The position numbers were made by a program, and so were the translations under genes. From the NCBI RefSeq assembly GCF_902170305.1, contig NZ_CABHWW010000026.1:124001-188000 (forward strand): a stretch of 64,000 nt of DNA, written 5' to 3'. The notes under the pieces are model-generated. The model worked only from the letters and a program-made list of their open reading frames with translations, was not told the origin of the DNA and ran no database searches. This DNA comes from Yersinia alsatica. Lineage in GTDB: Bacteria > Pseudomonadota > Gammaproteobacteria > Enterobacterales > Enterobacteriaceae. Below are positions 19,453 through 29,504 of this stretch, in pieces (the stretch's first letter is position 1; the number at the start of each line of letters is the position of its first letter).

Positions 19453-22197
19453 ATGGCTACGATTCATGTAGACGGCAAAGAATACGACGTAAACGGGGCC
19501 GACAACCTGTTACAAGCTTGTCTCTCCCTGGGACTCGATATTCCTTATTTTTGCTGGCATCCGGCGCTGGGAAGCGTCGGCGCTTGCCGCCAATGTGCGG
19601 TAAAGCAATACCAAAACGCGGACGACACTCGTGGGCGTTTGGTGATGTCCTGTATGACCCCGGCCACTGATGGAACCTTTATTTCCATTGATGACGGCGA
19701 AGCCAAAGCGTTCCGTGAGAGTGTGGTTGAATGGTTGATGACTAACCACCCACACGATTGCCCGGTCTGTGAAGAGGGGGGTAACTGTCATCTGCAAGAT
19801 ATGACAGTGATGACCGGTCACAGTTTCCGCCGCTATCGCTTCAGCAAACGGACTCACCAAAATCAGGACCTCGGCCCGTTCATCTCCCATGAAATGAACC
19901 GCTGTATCGCCTGTTACCGCTGTGTGCGTTACTACAAAGATTACGCGGATGGCACTGACTTTGGTGTCTACGGCGCGCACGATAACGTCTACTTTGGTCG
20001 TACTGAGAGCGGCACGCTGGAAAGCGAGTTCTCCGGTAACCTGGTAGAAGTGTGCCCGACCGGTGTATTCACCGACAAAACCCATTCCGAACGTTATAAC
20101 CGTAAATGGGATATGCAGTTCGCGCCAAGTATCTGCCAGCAGTGCAGCGTGGGCTGTAATACCAGCCCGGGCGAACGTTATGGTGAATTGCGTCGCATCG
20201 AAAACCGCTACAACGGCACGGTAAACCACTACTTTATGTGTGACCGTGGCCGCTTTGGTTATGGCTACGTCAACCGCAAAGATCGCCCACGTCAACCACA
20301 GCAACTGCGTGGTAATGACTGGATCCACCTGAACGCTGAACAAGCGATGCAAGGTGCGGCGGATATTCTGCGTCAGGCGAAGAAAACCATCGGTATCGGT
20401 TCACCGCGTGCCAGCCTGGAAAGTAACTTCGCGCTGCGTGAGTTGGTTGGTGCTGAAAACTTCTACACCGGTATCGCCGCAAGTGAGCAACAACGCTTGC
20501 AATTGATGCTGAAAGTGCTGCGTGAGGGCGGTATTTACACGCCAGCATTACGCGAAATTGAAAGCTACGACGCCGTGCTGATTCTGGGTGAAGATTTGAC
20601 TCAGACTGGCGCACGTATTGCGCTGTCAGTTCGTCAGGCAGTGAAAGGTAAAGCCCGCGAAATGGCCGCCGCACAAAAAGTGGCTGACTGGCAAATTGCC
20701 GCCATTATGAACATTGGTCAACATGCCAAACATCCGCTGTTTATCACTAACGTTGATAACACCCGCATGGATGATATCGCGGCATGGAATTACCGTGCTC
20801 CGGTGGATGATCAGGCTCGTTTAGGTTTCGCCATTGCTCACGCGTTGGATGAGTCGGCCCCGGCAGTCTCTGATCTCGACAGTAAACTGAAAGGTAAAGT
20901 GGATATCATCGTACAGGCGCTGGCCGGTGCGAAAAAACCACTGATTATTACCGGCAGCAGTGCGGGCAGCGACGCCATCATTGAAGCGGCAGCCAACGTA
21001 GCAAAAGCGTTGAAAGGCCGTGGCTCTGATGTCGGCATTACCTTTGTTGCCAGTGCCGCCAACAGTATTGGTCTGTCAATGATCGGCGGTGGTTCACTGG
21101 ATCAAGCACTGGAGTTGTTGACCCAAGGTGACGCGGATAGCGTTATCGTGATGGAAAACGACCTGTATCGCCATGCTGCAAAAGACAAAGTCGATGCCGC
21201 ATTGGAGAAAACAGCAAATCTGATCGTGGTCGATCACCAGCGCACAGCGATTATGGATAAAGCGGATTTGATTCTGTCTGCTGCCAGTTTCGCGGAAAGT
21301 GACGGTACCTTGGTCAATCAGGAAGGCCGCGCTCAGCGCTTCTTCCAAGTGTATGACCCGACTTACTACGATGATCCGAAAAAACCTGAAAGCCGCAGCA
21401 TTATGCTGGAGAGCTGGCGTTGGTTGCATTCCCTGCACTCAACTTACACCAGCCGCCACGTTGACTGGACTCAGCTTGATCACGTGATTCAAGCTTGTGT
21501 GGCTGCATTGCCGCAGTTAGAAGGCATTGTTGAAGCCGCGCCGGATGCGACATTCCGTATCCGTGGTCAGAAACTGGCGCGTTCGCCGATTCGTTACAGT
21601 GGCCGTACTGCCATGCGCGCAGATATTAGTGTGCATGAACCGCGTCAGCCGCAAGATATCGACACGCCGTTTGCCTTCTCAATGGAAGGGAACAACAGCC
21701 CACTGGCTGATCGTCAGCAGATTCCATTTGCCTGGGCACCAGGCTGGAACTCACCGCAAGCATGGAACAAATTCCAGGCAGAAGTGGGTGGCAATTTGCG
21801 CTTCGGCGATCCGGGTGTCCGTCTGATTGAAGCAGGGGAGGGAACTCTCGGTTACTTTGATTCGGTACCTGCAGCCTTTACCGCTAACACCGACAGCTGG
21901 CAGATCGCACCTTACTATCACCTGTTTGGTAGTGAAGAGATGTCTCAGCGCTCAGATGTGATTCAGCAACGGATGCCTGCACCTTACGTGATGGTCAACC
22001 CGGCTGATGCCGCCACGCTTGGGGTCAACCTCGGTACGCTGGTGGAGTTCAACTGCGCGGGTCAGACTTTGCGCCTGCCAGTACGTTTGAGTGAAACCTT
22101 GGCTCAGGGTCAGGTCGGCTTGCCGCTTGGCTTACCGGGCATTCCACCGATTATGGTGGGTGCGCGTGTTGAGAATCTGCGGGAGGCAGTACTATGA
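19453..22197 (+). CDS. nuoG: NADH-quinone oxidoreductase subunit G
   Basis: The 75-kDa subunit (914 residues here), the largest peripheral-arm subunit and an electron wire of several Fe-S clusters. Residues 1-80 form a [2Fe-2S] ferredoxin domain ([15 protein letters not shown]). A His/Cys cluster follows ([18 protein letters not shown]), then a 2x[4Fe-4S] segment ([26 protein letters not shown]), the N7-type cysteines ([11 protein letters not shown]) and a molybdopterin-oxidoreductase-like C-terminal half without cofactor. The frame is open 69 bases upstream, but [20 protein letters not shown] is the family start and GGAAG lies at a suitable distance. It overlaps nuoH by 4 bases. Confidence 0.96.
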   Translation: MATIHVDGKEYDVNGADNLLQACLSLGLDIPYFCWHPALGSVGACRQCAVKQYQNADDTRGRLVMSCMTPATDGTFISIDDGEAKAFRESVVEWLMTNHPHDCPVCEEGGNCHLQDMTVMTGHSFRRYRFSKRTHQNQDLGPFISHEMNRCIACYRCVRYYKDYADGTDFGVYGAHDNVYFGRTESGTLESEFSGNLVEVCPTGVFTDKTHSERYNRKWDMQFAPSICQQCSVGCNTSPGERYGELRRIENRYNGTVNHYFMCDRGRFGYGYVNRKDRPRQPQQLRGNDWIHLNAEQAMQGAADILRQAKKTIGIGSPRASLESNFALRELVGAENFYTGIAASEQQRLQLMLKVLREGGIYTPALREIESYDAVLILGEDLTQTGARIALSVRQAVKGKAREMAAAQKVADWQIAAIMNIGQHAKHPLFITNVDNTRMDDIAAWNYRAPVDDQARLGFAIAHALDESAPAVSDLDSKLKGKVDIIVQALAGAKKPLIITGSSAGSDAIIEAAANVAKALKGRGSDVGITFVASAANSIGLSMIGGGSLDQALELLTQGDADSVIVMENDLYRHAAKDKVDAALEKTANLIVVDHQRTAIMDKADLILSAASFAESDGTLVNQEGRAQRFFQVYDPTYYDDPKKPESRSIMLESWRWLHSLHSTYTSRHVDWTQLDHVIQACVAALPQLEGIVEAAPDATFRIRGQKLARSPIRYSGRTAMRADISVHEPRQPQDIDTPFAFSMEGNNSPLADRQQIPFAWAPGWNSPQAWNKFQAEVGGNLRFGDPGVRLIEAGEGTLGYFDSVPAAFTANTDSWQIAPYYHLFGSEEMSQRSDVIQQRMPAPYVMVNPADAATLGVNLGTLVEFNCAGQTLRLPVRLSETLAQGQVGLPLGLPGIPPIMVGARVENLREAVL

Positions 22198-23171
22198 GCT
22201 GGTTTACCCCTGAATTGATTGAGATTTTAATCTCTGTCCTGAAAGCGGTAGTGATTCTGTTGGTGGTCGTGACCTGCGGCGCATTTATGAGCTTTGGTGA
22301 GCGCCGCCTGCTGGGTCTGTTCCAAAACCGTTACGGACCAAACCGTGTCGGTTGGGGCGGATCATTGCAGCTGGTTGCTGACATGATCAAAATGTTCTTC
22401 AAAGAGGACTGGGTACCGCGCTTCTCCGACCGGGCTATCTTTACTCTGGCACCGGTTATCGCCTTTACCTCACTTTTGCTCTCTTTTGCCATTGTCCCGG
22501 TCAGCCCGACCTGGGCGGTTGCAGACCTCAATATCGGTATTTTGTTCTTCCTGATGATGGCGGGGCTGGCGGTGTACGCCGTGCTGTTCGCCGGTTGGTC
22601 CAGTAATAACAAATATTCTCTGTTAGGGGCGATGCGTGCATCTGCGCAAACCCTGAGCTACGAAGTGTTCCTCGGCTTGTCGCTGATGGGCGTGGTAGCA
22701 CAGGCAGGCTCGTTCAACATGCAGGATATTGTTAACTCTCAGGAGCACGTCTGGAATGTCATCCCGCAATTCTTTGGTTTTGTGACCTTTGCTATTGCGG
22801 GTGTTGCAGTCTGTCACCGTCATCCCTTTGACCAGCCAGAAGCTGAACAAGAACTGGCCGATGGTTACCACATTGAATATTCCGGCATGAAATTCGGTTT
22901 GTTCTTCGTCGGTGAATACATCGGTATCGTGACCGTCTCTGCACTGATAGTCACCTTGTTCTTCGGAGGTTGGCAAGGTCCGTTCTTGCCGCCATTTATC
23001 TGGTTTGCGCTGAAAACGGCTTTCTTCATGGTGATGTTCATTCTGATCCGTGCATCCTTGCCGCGCCCACGTTATGACCAAGTGATGTCATTCGGCTGGA
23101 AAGTTTGCCTGCCGTTGACCCTGCTGAATCTGCTGGCGACTGCCGCGGTCATTTTGTACAACGCTCAATAA
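22194..23171 (+). CDS. nuoH: NADH-quinone oxidoreductase subunit H
   Basis: A 325-residue membrane subunit linking the quinone site to the proton-pumping arm. It has about eight hydrophobic helices and the conserved cytoplasmic loops [21 protein letters not shown] near residue 37 and [23 protein letters not shown] near 215, where the acidic residues contribute to the E-channel. The first codon lies inside the nuoG stop (ATGA). Confidence 0.97.
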   Translation: MSWFTPELIEILISVLKAVVILLVVVTCGAFMSFGERRLLGLFQNRYGPNRVGWGGSLQLVADMIKMFFKEDWVPRFSDRAIFTLAPVIAFTSLLLSFAIVPVSPTWAVADLNIGILFFLMMAGLAVYAVLFAGWSSNNKYSLLGAMRASAQTLSYEVFLGLSLMGVVAQAGSFNMQDIVNSQEHVWNVIPQFFGFVTFAIAGVAVCHRHPFDQPEAEQELADGYHIEYSGMKFGLFFVGEYIGIVTVSALIVTLFFGGWQGPFLPPFIWFALKTAFFMVMFILIRASLPRPRYDQVMSFGWKVCLPLTLLNLLATAAVILYNAQ

Positions 23172-23185
23172 GGGGTGAATGAACC

Positions 23186-23728
23186 ATGACGTTGAAAGAG
23201 TTAGTGGTTGGTTTCGGCACCCAAGTGCGCAGCCTGTGGATGATAGGCCTTCATGCCTTCCACAAGCGCGAAACCCAAATGTATCCGGAAGAGCCGGTTT
23301 ACCTGCCGCCGCGCTACCGTGGCCGGATTGTGCTGACGCGCGATCCCGACGGTGAAGAGCGCTGCGTTGCCTGTAACTTATGTGCTGTTGCTTGCCCAGT
23401 CGGCTGTATCTCATTGCAGAAAGCTGAGCAGAAAGATGGTCGCTGGTATCCGGAGTTCTTCCGTATCAACTTCTCGCGCTGCATTTTCTGTGGTCTGTGT
23501 GAAGAAGCTTGCCCGACCACCGCTATCCAGCTGACGCCGGATTTCGAAATGGGTGAATTCAAACGCCAGGATCTGGTGTATGAGAAAGAAGATCTGTTGA
23601 TCTCGGGGCCGGGTAAATATCCGGAATATAACTTCTACCGGATGTCCGGTATGGCAATTGACGGCAAGCAGAAAGGCGAAGCCGAAAATGAAGCCAAACC
23701 GATCGACGTTAAAGGTCTGATGCCTTAG
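23186..23728 (+). CDS. nuoI: NADH-quinone oxidoreductase subunit I
   Basis: A ferredoxin-like subunit (180 residues) carrying clusters N6a and N6b. Two C-x2-C-x2-C-x3-CP motifs are plain: [15 protein letters not shown] near residue 60 and [15 protein letters not shown] near residue 99. The N-terminus is amphipathic and contacts NuoH. Spacing to nuoH is 14 bases and to nuoJ 12 bases, with TAGGAGCC ahead of nuoJ. Confidence 0.97.
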   Translation: MTLKELVVGFGTQVRSLWMIGLHAFHKRETQMYPEEPVYLPPRYRGRIVLTRDPDGEERCVACNLCAVACPVGCISLQKAEQKDGRWYPEFFRINFSRCIFCGLCEEACPTTAIQLTPDFEMGEFKRQDLVYEKEDLLISGPGKYPEYNFYRMSGMAIDGKQKGEAENEAKPIDVKGLMP

Positions 23729-23740
23729 GAGCCAGCTTCC

Positions 23741-24286
23741 ATGGAATTTGCATTTTATATTGCAGCATTGGTGGCAGTGGTGGCGACTATTCGCGTTATC
23801 ACTCATACCAACCCGGTACATGCGTTGCTGTACCTGATTATCTCTTTGCTGGCTATTTCAGCCGTGTTCTTCTCGCTGGGGGCTTACTTTGCCGGTGCGT
23901 TGGAAATCATCGTATACGCCGGTGCCATTATGGTGCTGTTCGTGTTCGTGGTGATGATGCTGAACCTTGGCAATGTTGAACAACAAGAGCGCGACTGGCT
24001 GAAACCAAGTTTGTGGATTGGCCCCGGCTTATTGGCACTGGTGCTGTTGTCGGTACTGATCTATGCCATTAGCTCAGTCACCGATTCAGGTATCAGCGGT
24101 GAAATGGTGGATGCCAAAGCCGTCGGTATTAGCTTGTTCGGCCCTTATGTGCTGGCAGTTGAACTGGCTTCAATGCTACTGCTGGCAGGTCTGGTGGTTG
24201 CCTTCCATATCGGGCGTGAACATAAGCCGGGTGAAGTGCTGGGCGCCAGCGATTCAGCGAAAAGAAAAACGGAGGAACAAGCATGA
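23741..24286 (+). CDS. nuoJ: NADH-quinone oxidoreductase subunit J
   Basis: A membrane-arm subunit (181 residues) with five hydrophobic helices; the conserved third-helix segment [25 protein letters not shown] contains the pi-bulge glycine/tyrosine region implicated in coupling. The C-terminal tail after about residue 165 is charged ([12 protein letters not shown]). It overlaps nuoK by four bases. Confidence 0.96.
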   Translation: MEFAFYIAALVAVVATIRVITHTNPVHALLYLIISLLAISAVFFSLGAYFAGALEIIVYAGAIMVLFVFVVMMLNLGNVEQQERDWLKPSLWIGPGLLALVLLSVLIYAISSVTDSGISGEMVDAKAVGISLFGPYVLAVELASMLLLAGLVVAFHIGREHKPGEVLGASDSAKRKTEEQA

Positions 24287-24585
24287 TCCCTCTACAACAT
24301 GGCCTGATTCTGGCGGCCATTCTGTTTGTGCTGGGGCTGACGGGGTTGCTGATTCGTCGCAACCTGCTGTTTATGCTGATAAGCCTTGAAGTGATGATCA
24401 ACGCAGCGGCGCTCGCCTTTGTGGTGGCGGGCAGTTATTGGGGTCAGGCTGACGGTCAGGTGATGTATATCCTGGCGATTACGCTAGCGGCAGCGGAGGC
24501 CAGTATTGGCCTGGCATTGCTGCTACAGCTGTATCGTCGCCGTCATACTCTGAATATCGATACAGTCAGTGAGATGCGCGGATGA
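24283..24585 (+). CDS. nuoK: NADH-quinone oxidoreductase subunit K
   Basis: A 100-residue MrpC-like membrane subunit with three helices. The two buried glutamates important for proton translocation are in [15 protein letters not shown] (about residue 36) and [19 protein letters not shown] (about residue 72). It overlaps both nuoJ and nuoL by four bases, so J-K-L are translationally coupled. Confidence 0.97.
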   Translation: MIPLQHGLILAAILFVLGLTGLLIRRNLLFMLISLEVMINAAALAFVVAGSYWGQADGQVMYILAITLAAAEASIGLALLLQLYRRRHTLNIDTVSEMRG

Positions 24586-26426
24586 ACCTATTATATTTAA
24601 CAATTCTGCTGCCACTGCTGGGCTTCTTGCTGTTGGCATTCTCCCGTGGGCGTTGGTCTGAAAACACCTCCGCCACTGTCGGGGTTGGCTCTATTGGCCT
24701 AACTGCGCTGGTAACACTGTATGTTGCAGTGGATTTCCTCAGTCAAAAAGCCACCGGGGTACAGGTGTTTAACCAAACCCTGTGGAACTGGATGTCTGTC
24801 GGCGCGTTCAACATTCCGCTGACTCTGACACTGGACGGCCTGTCGCTGACCATGTTGTCTGTGGTCACCGGGGTGGGCTTCCTGATCCACATGTATGCCT
24901 CTTGGTATATGCGTGGGGAAGAGGGCTACTCCCGCTTCTTCGCTTACACCAACCTGTTTATCGCCAGTATGGTGACCTTGGTGCTGGCGGATAACCTGAT
25001 GCTGATGTATCTGGGTTGGGAAGGCGTGGGCCTGTGCAGCTACTTGCTGATTGGTTTCTACTACACCAATCCTGCCAATGGCGCTGCGGCGATGAAAGCC
25101 TTTATCGTGACCCGTGTGGGTGACGTGTTCCTGGCCATCGCTTTGTTCATTCTCTATCAAGAACTGGGCACGCTGAACATTCGCGAGCTGATGGTATTGG
25201 CACCGCAGAAACTGGAAATGGGCTCCACCGCCATTACTTGGGCGACGCTGATGCTGTTGGGTGGCGCGGTCGGTAAATCGGCGCAGTTGCCGTTACAAAC
25301 GTGGTTGGCTGATGCGATGGCGGGCCCGACACCGGTTTCCGCGCTGATCCATGCGGCAACCATGGTTACCGCTGGGGTCTATCTGATTGCCCGTACTCAC
25401 GGTCTGTTCCTGATGGCACCGGAAGTTCTGCATCTGGTGGGGATTATTGGGGCAGTCACCTTGGTATTGGCCGGTTTTGCCGCCTTGGTACAGACCGACA
25501 TCAAACGGGTCTTGGCCTATTCCACCATGAGCCAGATTGGCTACATGTTCCTGGCGCTGGGCGTTCAGGCGTGGGATGCGGCGATTTTCCACCTGATGAC
25601 CCATGCTTTCTTTAAAGCGTTACTGTTCCTCTCTTCCGGTTCAGTAATTCTGGCCTGTCACCACGAGCAAAATATTTTCAAAATGGGTGGTCTGCGTAAG
25701 ACTATCCCATTGGTTTATATCTGCTTCTTGGTGGGTGGTGCGGCGCTGGCAGCATTGCCAATCGTCACCGCAGGCTTCTACAGTAAAGACGAAATTCTGT
25801 GGGGCGCATTGGCCAGTGGCCATATCAATCTGATGGTTGCGGGGCTGGTTGGGGCATTCCTCACCGCGCTGTATACCTTCCGTATGATTTTCATTGTGTT
25901 CCATGGCGAGCCAAAAACCAAAGCGCATCCAGTCAAAGGGATCACTCATAGCCTGCCGCTGATTGTGTTGCTGGTGCTGTCGACATTTGTTGGCGCGCTG
26001 ATAACACCACCACTGGCGGGTGTGTTGCCAGAGCTTCACTTCGGTGAAGAGGGCAAAATGCCGCTGGAGATCTTCTCTGGTGTGCTGGTAGTGGTCGGTA
26101 TTGCACTGGCAGCGGCACTGTATCTGGGTAAACGTCAGTTGGTAAACAGCATTGCGCAAAGTGCGCTGGGCCGCTTCTTTACGGTCTGGTGGTTCCATGC
26201 GTGGGGCTTCGACTGGCTGTACCGAAACGTGTTTGTTCGCCCGTATCTGTGGATTGCAAGACTGTTGCAACGTGATCCGCTGAACTCACTGATGAATACC
26301 CCGGCGATACTTTCGCGCTGGAGTAATCGCGGTCTGACCGTCAGTGAAAATGGACAGGTGCGTTGGTATGTCGCGTCTATGGGTTTGGGTGCAGTCGTTG
26401 TACTGGCTCTGTTGCTTTTCGTTTAA
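24582..26426 (+). CDS. nuoL: NADH-quinone oxidoreductase subunit L
   Basis: The distal antiporter-like proton-pumping subunit (614 residues; about 16 helices including the lateral helix at the C-terminus). Key features are the conserved Glu in [16 protein letters not shown] (about residue 144), Lys in [21 protein letters not shown] (about residue 229) and the long-helix region after residue 510. Length and sequence match the E. coli subunit with no truncation. Confidence 0.97.
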   Translation: MNLLYLTILLPLLGFLLLAFSRGRWSENTSATVGVGSIGLTALVTLYVAVDFLSQKATGVQVFNQTLWNWMSVGAFNIPLTLTLDGLSLTMLSVVTGVGFLIHMYASWYMRGEEGYSRFFAYTNLFIASMVTLVLADNLMLMYLGWEGVGLCSYLLIGFYYTNPANGAAAMKAFIVTRVGDVFLAIALFILYQELGTLNIRELMVLAPQKLEMGSTAITWATLMLLGGAVGKSAQLPLQTWLADAMAGPTPVSALIHAATMVTAGVYLIARTHGLFLMAPEVLHLVGIIGAVTLVLAGFAALVQTDIKRVLAYSTMSQIGYMFLALGVQAWDAAIFHLMTHAFFKALLFLSSGSVILACHHEQNIFKMGGLRKTIPLVYICFLVGGAALAALPIVTAGFYSKDEILWGALASGHINLMVAGLVGAFLTALYTFRMIFIVFHGEPKTKAHPVKGITHSLPLIVLLVLSTFVGALITPPLAGVLPELHFGEEGKMPLEIFSGVLVVVGIALAAALYLGKRQLVNSIAQSALGRFFTVWWFHAWGFDWLYRNVFVRPYLWIARLLQRDPLNSLMNTPAILSRWSNRGLTVSENGQVRWYVASMGLGAVVVLALLLFV

Positions 26427-26444
26427 TTAGGGACACAAAACGCC

Positions 26445-27968
26445 ATGCTATTACCTTGGCTAATTCTTATCCCCTTTATCGGCGGCTTACTGTCTTGGCA
26501 GTGTGAGCGCTTCGGTACTAGAGTACCGCGCTGGATAGCGCTACTCGCGATGGGGCTGACATTGGTGCTTTCCCTGCAACTTTGGGTGCAGGGCAGCTAT
26601 TCACTGGTTAACCCAGCGGGTATCCCGCAGTGGCAATCAGAATTTACCTTGCCGTGGATCCCACGGTTCGGCATTGCTTTCCATCTGGCTTTGGATGGTT
26701 TGTCACTGCTGATGGTGGTTCTGACGGGCTTACTGGGCGTGCTGGCTATCCTCTGTTCGTGGCGTGAAATTCAGCGCAATCAGGGCTTCTTCTACCTGAA
26801 TCTATTGTGGATTCTGGGTGGGGTTATCGGCGTGTTCCTCGCCATCGACATGTTCCTGTTCTTCTTCTTCTGGGAAATGATGTTGGTGCCGATGTACTTC
26901 CTGATTGCCTTGTGGGGTCACAAAGCATCAGACGGTAAAACCCGTATCGCGGCAGCAACCAAGTTCTTCATTTATACCCAGGCCAGCGGCCTTATCATGC
27001 TGATTGCCATTTTGGGGCTGGTGTTTGTGCACTACAACGCCACCGGCGTCTGGACATTCAACTACGAAGATTTGTTGAAAACTCCGATGTCACATCATGT
27101 TGAATATCTGCTGATGCTGGGCTTCTTTATCGCTTTCGCGGTAAAAATGCCCGTGGTGCCATTGCACGGTTGGTTGCCAGATGCACATAGTCAGGCACCG
27201 ACGGCAGGTTCTGTTGACTTGGCCGGGATTTTGCTGAAAACGGCAGCTTATGGTTTGCTGCGTTTCAGCCTGCCACTGTTCCCGAATGCATCCGCTGAGT
27301 TTGCTCCTATCGCCATGTGGTTGGGGGTTATCGGCATCTTCTACGGCGCATGGATGGCATTCTGCCAGACAGACATCAAACGTCTGATTGCTTATACCAG
27401 CGTATCGCACATGGGCTTTGTCCTGATTGCCATTTATACCGGCAGCCAACTGGCTTACCAAGGTGCGGTTATTCAGATGATTGCTCACGGCCTTTCTGCT
27501 GCCGGTATGTTCATCATCTGTGGTCAGCTTTACGAGCGCCTGCATACCCGTGATATGCGCCAAATGGGTGGCCTCTGGGGCCGAATCAAATACTTGCCTG
27601 CGCTGTCGCTGTTCTTCGCGGTAGCGACATTGGGGATGCCGGGTACCGGTAACTTCGTTGGTGAATTTATGATTCTGTTCGGTAGCTTCCAAGTGGTGCC
27701 GGTGATTACCGTGATCTCGACTTTCGGGCTGGTTTTTGCTTCGGTTTACTCGCTGATTATGATGCAACGTGCTTATTATGGCGCGCCAAAATCACAAGAA
27801 GCATTGCCGGGCATGAGTGCAAGGGAACTGTCCATCATCCTGCTGTTAGTGGTGTTGTTAGTGTTGCTGGGGGTTTACCCGCAGCCAATTCTCGACACTT
27901 CCCATGCTGCGATGAGTAATGTACAGCAGTGGTTCTCAGCTTCATCTATTCCAACAACAAGGCCGTAA
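26445..27968 (+). CDS. nuoM: NADH-quinone oxidoreductase subunit M
   Basis: An antiporter-like proton-pumping subunit (507 residues). The conserved Glu is in FFFFWEMMLVPMYFLIALWG (about residue 144) and the Lys in FAVKMPVVPLHGWLPDAHSQAPT (about residue 234). It begins 18 bases after nuoL and ends six bases before the nuoN start. Confidence 0.97.
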   Translation: MLLPWLILIPFIGGLLSWQCERFGTRVPRWIALLAMGLTLVLSLQLWVQGSYSLVNPAGIPQWQSEFTLPWIPRFGIAFHLALDGLSLLMVVLTGLLGVLAILCSWREIQRNQGFFYLNLLWILGGVIGVFLAIDMFLFFFFWEMMLVPMYFLIALWGHKASDGKTRIAAATKFFIYTQASGLIMLIAILGLVFVHYNATGVWTFNYEDLLKTPMSHHVEYLLMLGFFIAFAVKMPVVPLHGWLPDAHSQAPTAGSVDLAGILLKTAAYGLLRFSLPLFPNASAEFAPIAMWLGVIGIFYGAWMAFCQTDIKRLIAYTSVSHMGFVLIAIYTGSQLAYQGAVIQMIAHGLSAAGMFIICGQLYERLHTRDMRQMGGLWGRIKYLPALSLFFAVATLGMPGTGNFVGEFMILFGSFQVVPVITVISTFGLVFASVYSLIMMQRAYYGAPKSQEALPGMSARELSIILLLVVLLVLLGVYPQPILDTSHAAMSNVQQWFSASSIPTTRP

Positions 27969-27974
27969 TTCGCC

Positions 27975-29432
27975 ATGACAATAACTCCTCAACAACTGAT
28001 CGCAATGCTACCGCTGTTGATCGTCGGATTGACGGTGGTGGTTGTGATGCTGTCCATTGCGTGGCGACGCGATCACTTTCTCAACGCCACTCTGACGGTT
28101 ATCGGGCTTAACCTGGCATTGCTGTCACTTTACTTTGTCGGTCAGGTCGGGCCGATGGATGTCACACCGCTGATGCGGGTTGACGGCTATTCGATGTTCT
28201 ATACCGGGTTAGTGATTGCCGCCAGTCTGGCAACCAGCACCTTTGCTTATCCGTGGCTCAATGGCTATCCGGATAACCGCGAAGAGTTCTACCTGCTGGT
28301 GCTGATTGCGACCATGGGTGGCATTCTGCTGGCCAGTGCCAATCATCTGGCCTCGCTGTTCCTGGGTATCGAACTGATCTCCTTGCCGCTGTTTGGCCTG
28401 ATTGGTTACGCCTATCGTCAGAAGCGTTCACTGGAAGCCAGTATCAAATACATGCTGCTGTCTGCGGCAGCATCATCATTCCTGCTGTTCGGGATGGCGC
28501 TGTTGTATGCAGAGTCCGGTAGCTTGTCTTTCGCCGGTCTGGGCAAAAGCCTGAGTGATTCTGTTATCCATCAGCCGCTGATTCTGGCCGGTCTGGGGAT
28601 GATGATTGTCGGCCTCGGCTTTAAATTGTCACTGGTGCCATTCCAACTGTGGACGCCGGATGTGTATCAGGGCGCTCCTGCCCCGGTATCTACTTTCCTG
28701 GCAACGGCCAGTAAGATTGCTATCTTTGCCGTGGTGATGCGCTTGTTCCTGTATGCGCCCGCGGCTGACAGTGAAGCGGTCCGTCTGGTTCTTTCACTGA
28801 TTGCGGTGGCCTCGATTCTGTTCGGTAACCTGATGGCAATCAGCCAGACCAACATTAAGCGTCTGTTGGGTTATTCCTCTATCGCGCACCTTGGTTATCT
28901 GCTGATTGCGCTGGTGGCGGTACAAACTCATCAGTTGGCACTGGAAACCGTCGGTGTCTATCTGGCCGGTTACCTGTTCAGCAGCTTGGGTGCTTTCGGT
29001 GTGATCAGCTTGATGTCCAGCCCATACAAAGGCCCGGATGCAGAGTCGCTGTTCTCCTACCGTGGGTTGTTCTGGCATAAGCCGATTCTGTCTGCGGTGA
29101 TGACGGTGATGATGCTGTCACTGGCCGGTATCCCAATGACACTGGGCTTTATTGGTAAGTTCTTTGTCGTGGCAATGGGTGTCAGTGCTAACCTGTGGTG
29201 GCTGACGGGTGCGGTGGTATTGGGCAGTGCCATCGGCCTGTATTACTATCTGCGCGTGACGGTCAGTCTGTACCTCAGTGCGCCGGAAACCTTGGTTCGC
29301 GACACGCCAAATAACTGGGCATTGACTGCCGGCGGTGTCGTGGTGCTGATTTCCGCGATTTTGGTACTGGTGCTGGGTATCTATCCACAACCACTGATTA
29401 CGTTGGTACAAATGGCTCAGCCGCTGATGTAA
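27975..29432 (+). CDS. nuoN: NADH-quinone oxidoreductase subunit N
   Basis: The third antiporter-like subunit (485 residues), nearest NuoK. Signature segments: Glu in [20 protein letters not shown] (about residue 133) and Lys in [25 protein letters not shown] (about residue 217). It is the last gene of the 13-gene operon and is closed by a strong terminator 20 bases after the stop. Confidence 0.97.
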   Translation: MTITPQQLIAMLPLLIVGLTVVVVMLSIAWRRDHFLNATLTVIGLNLALLSLYFVGQVGPMDVTPLMRVDGYSMFYTGLVIAASLATSTFAYPWLNGYPDNREEFYLLVLIATMGGILLASANHLASLFLGIELISLPLFGLIGYAYRQKRSLEASIKYMLLSAAASSFLLFGMALLYAESGSLSFAGLGKSLSDSVIHQPLILAGLGMMIVGLGFKLSLVPFQLWTPDVYQGAPAPVSTFLATASKIAIFAVVMRLFLYAPAADSEAVRLVLSLIAVASILFGNLMAISQTNIKRLLGYSSIAHLGYLLIALVAVQTHQLALETVGVYLAGYLFSSLGAFGVISLMSSPYKGPDAESLFSYRGLFWHKPILSAVMTVMMLSLAGIPMTLGFIGKFFVVAMGVSANLWWLTGAVVLGSAIGLYYYLRVTVSLYLSAPETLVRDTPNNWALTAGGVVVLISAILVLVLGIYPQPLITLVQMAQPLM

Positions 29433-29453
29433 TCAGGCGGTAAAGGTCAAATA

Positions 29454-29493
29454 AACCCCCTGTGAGCGTCGGCTGACAGGGGGTTTTGTTTTT
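29454..29493 (+). terminator. nuo operon terminator
   Basis: CCCCCTGT and ACAGGGGG form an 8-bp GC-rich stem around a 12-nt loop, followed by TTTTGTTTTT. Confidence 0.85.
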
Positions 29494-29504
29494 CTATCGG
29501 CAAA

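Noticed and set aside
19510-20352. 280-codon open frame on the minus strand inside nuoG
   Set aside because: It lies wholly within the conserved NuoG coding sequence; the translated product is low-complexity and matches no family pattern. It is a frame shadow of biased codon use.
25641-26270. 209-codon minus-strand frame inside nuoL
   Set aside because: Gln/His/Arg-rich translation typical of the reverse strand of membrane-protein genes; no ribosome site and full overlap with nuoL.
27090-27767. 225-codon minus-strand frame inside nuoM
   Set aside because: Same reverse-strand artefact (Gln, His and Asn-rich) over a hydrophobic subunit gene.
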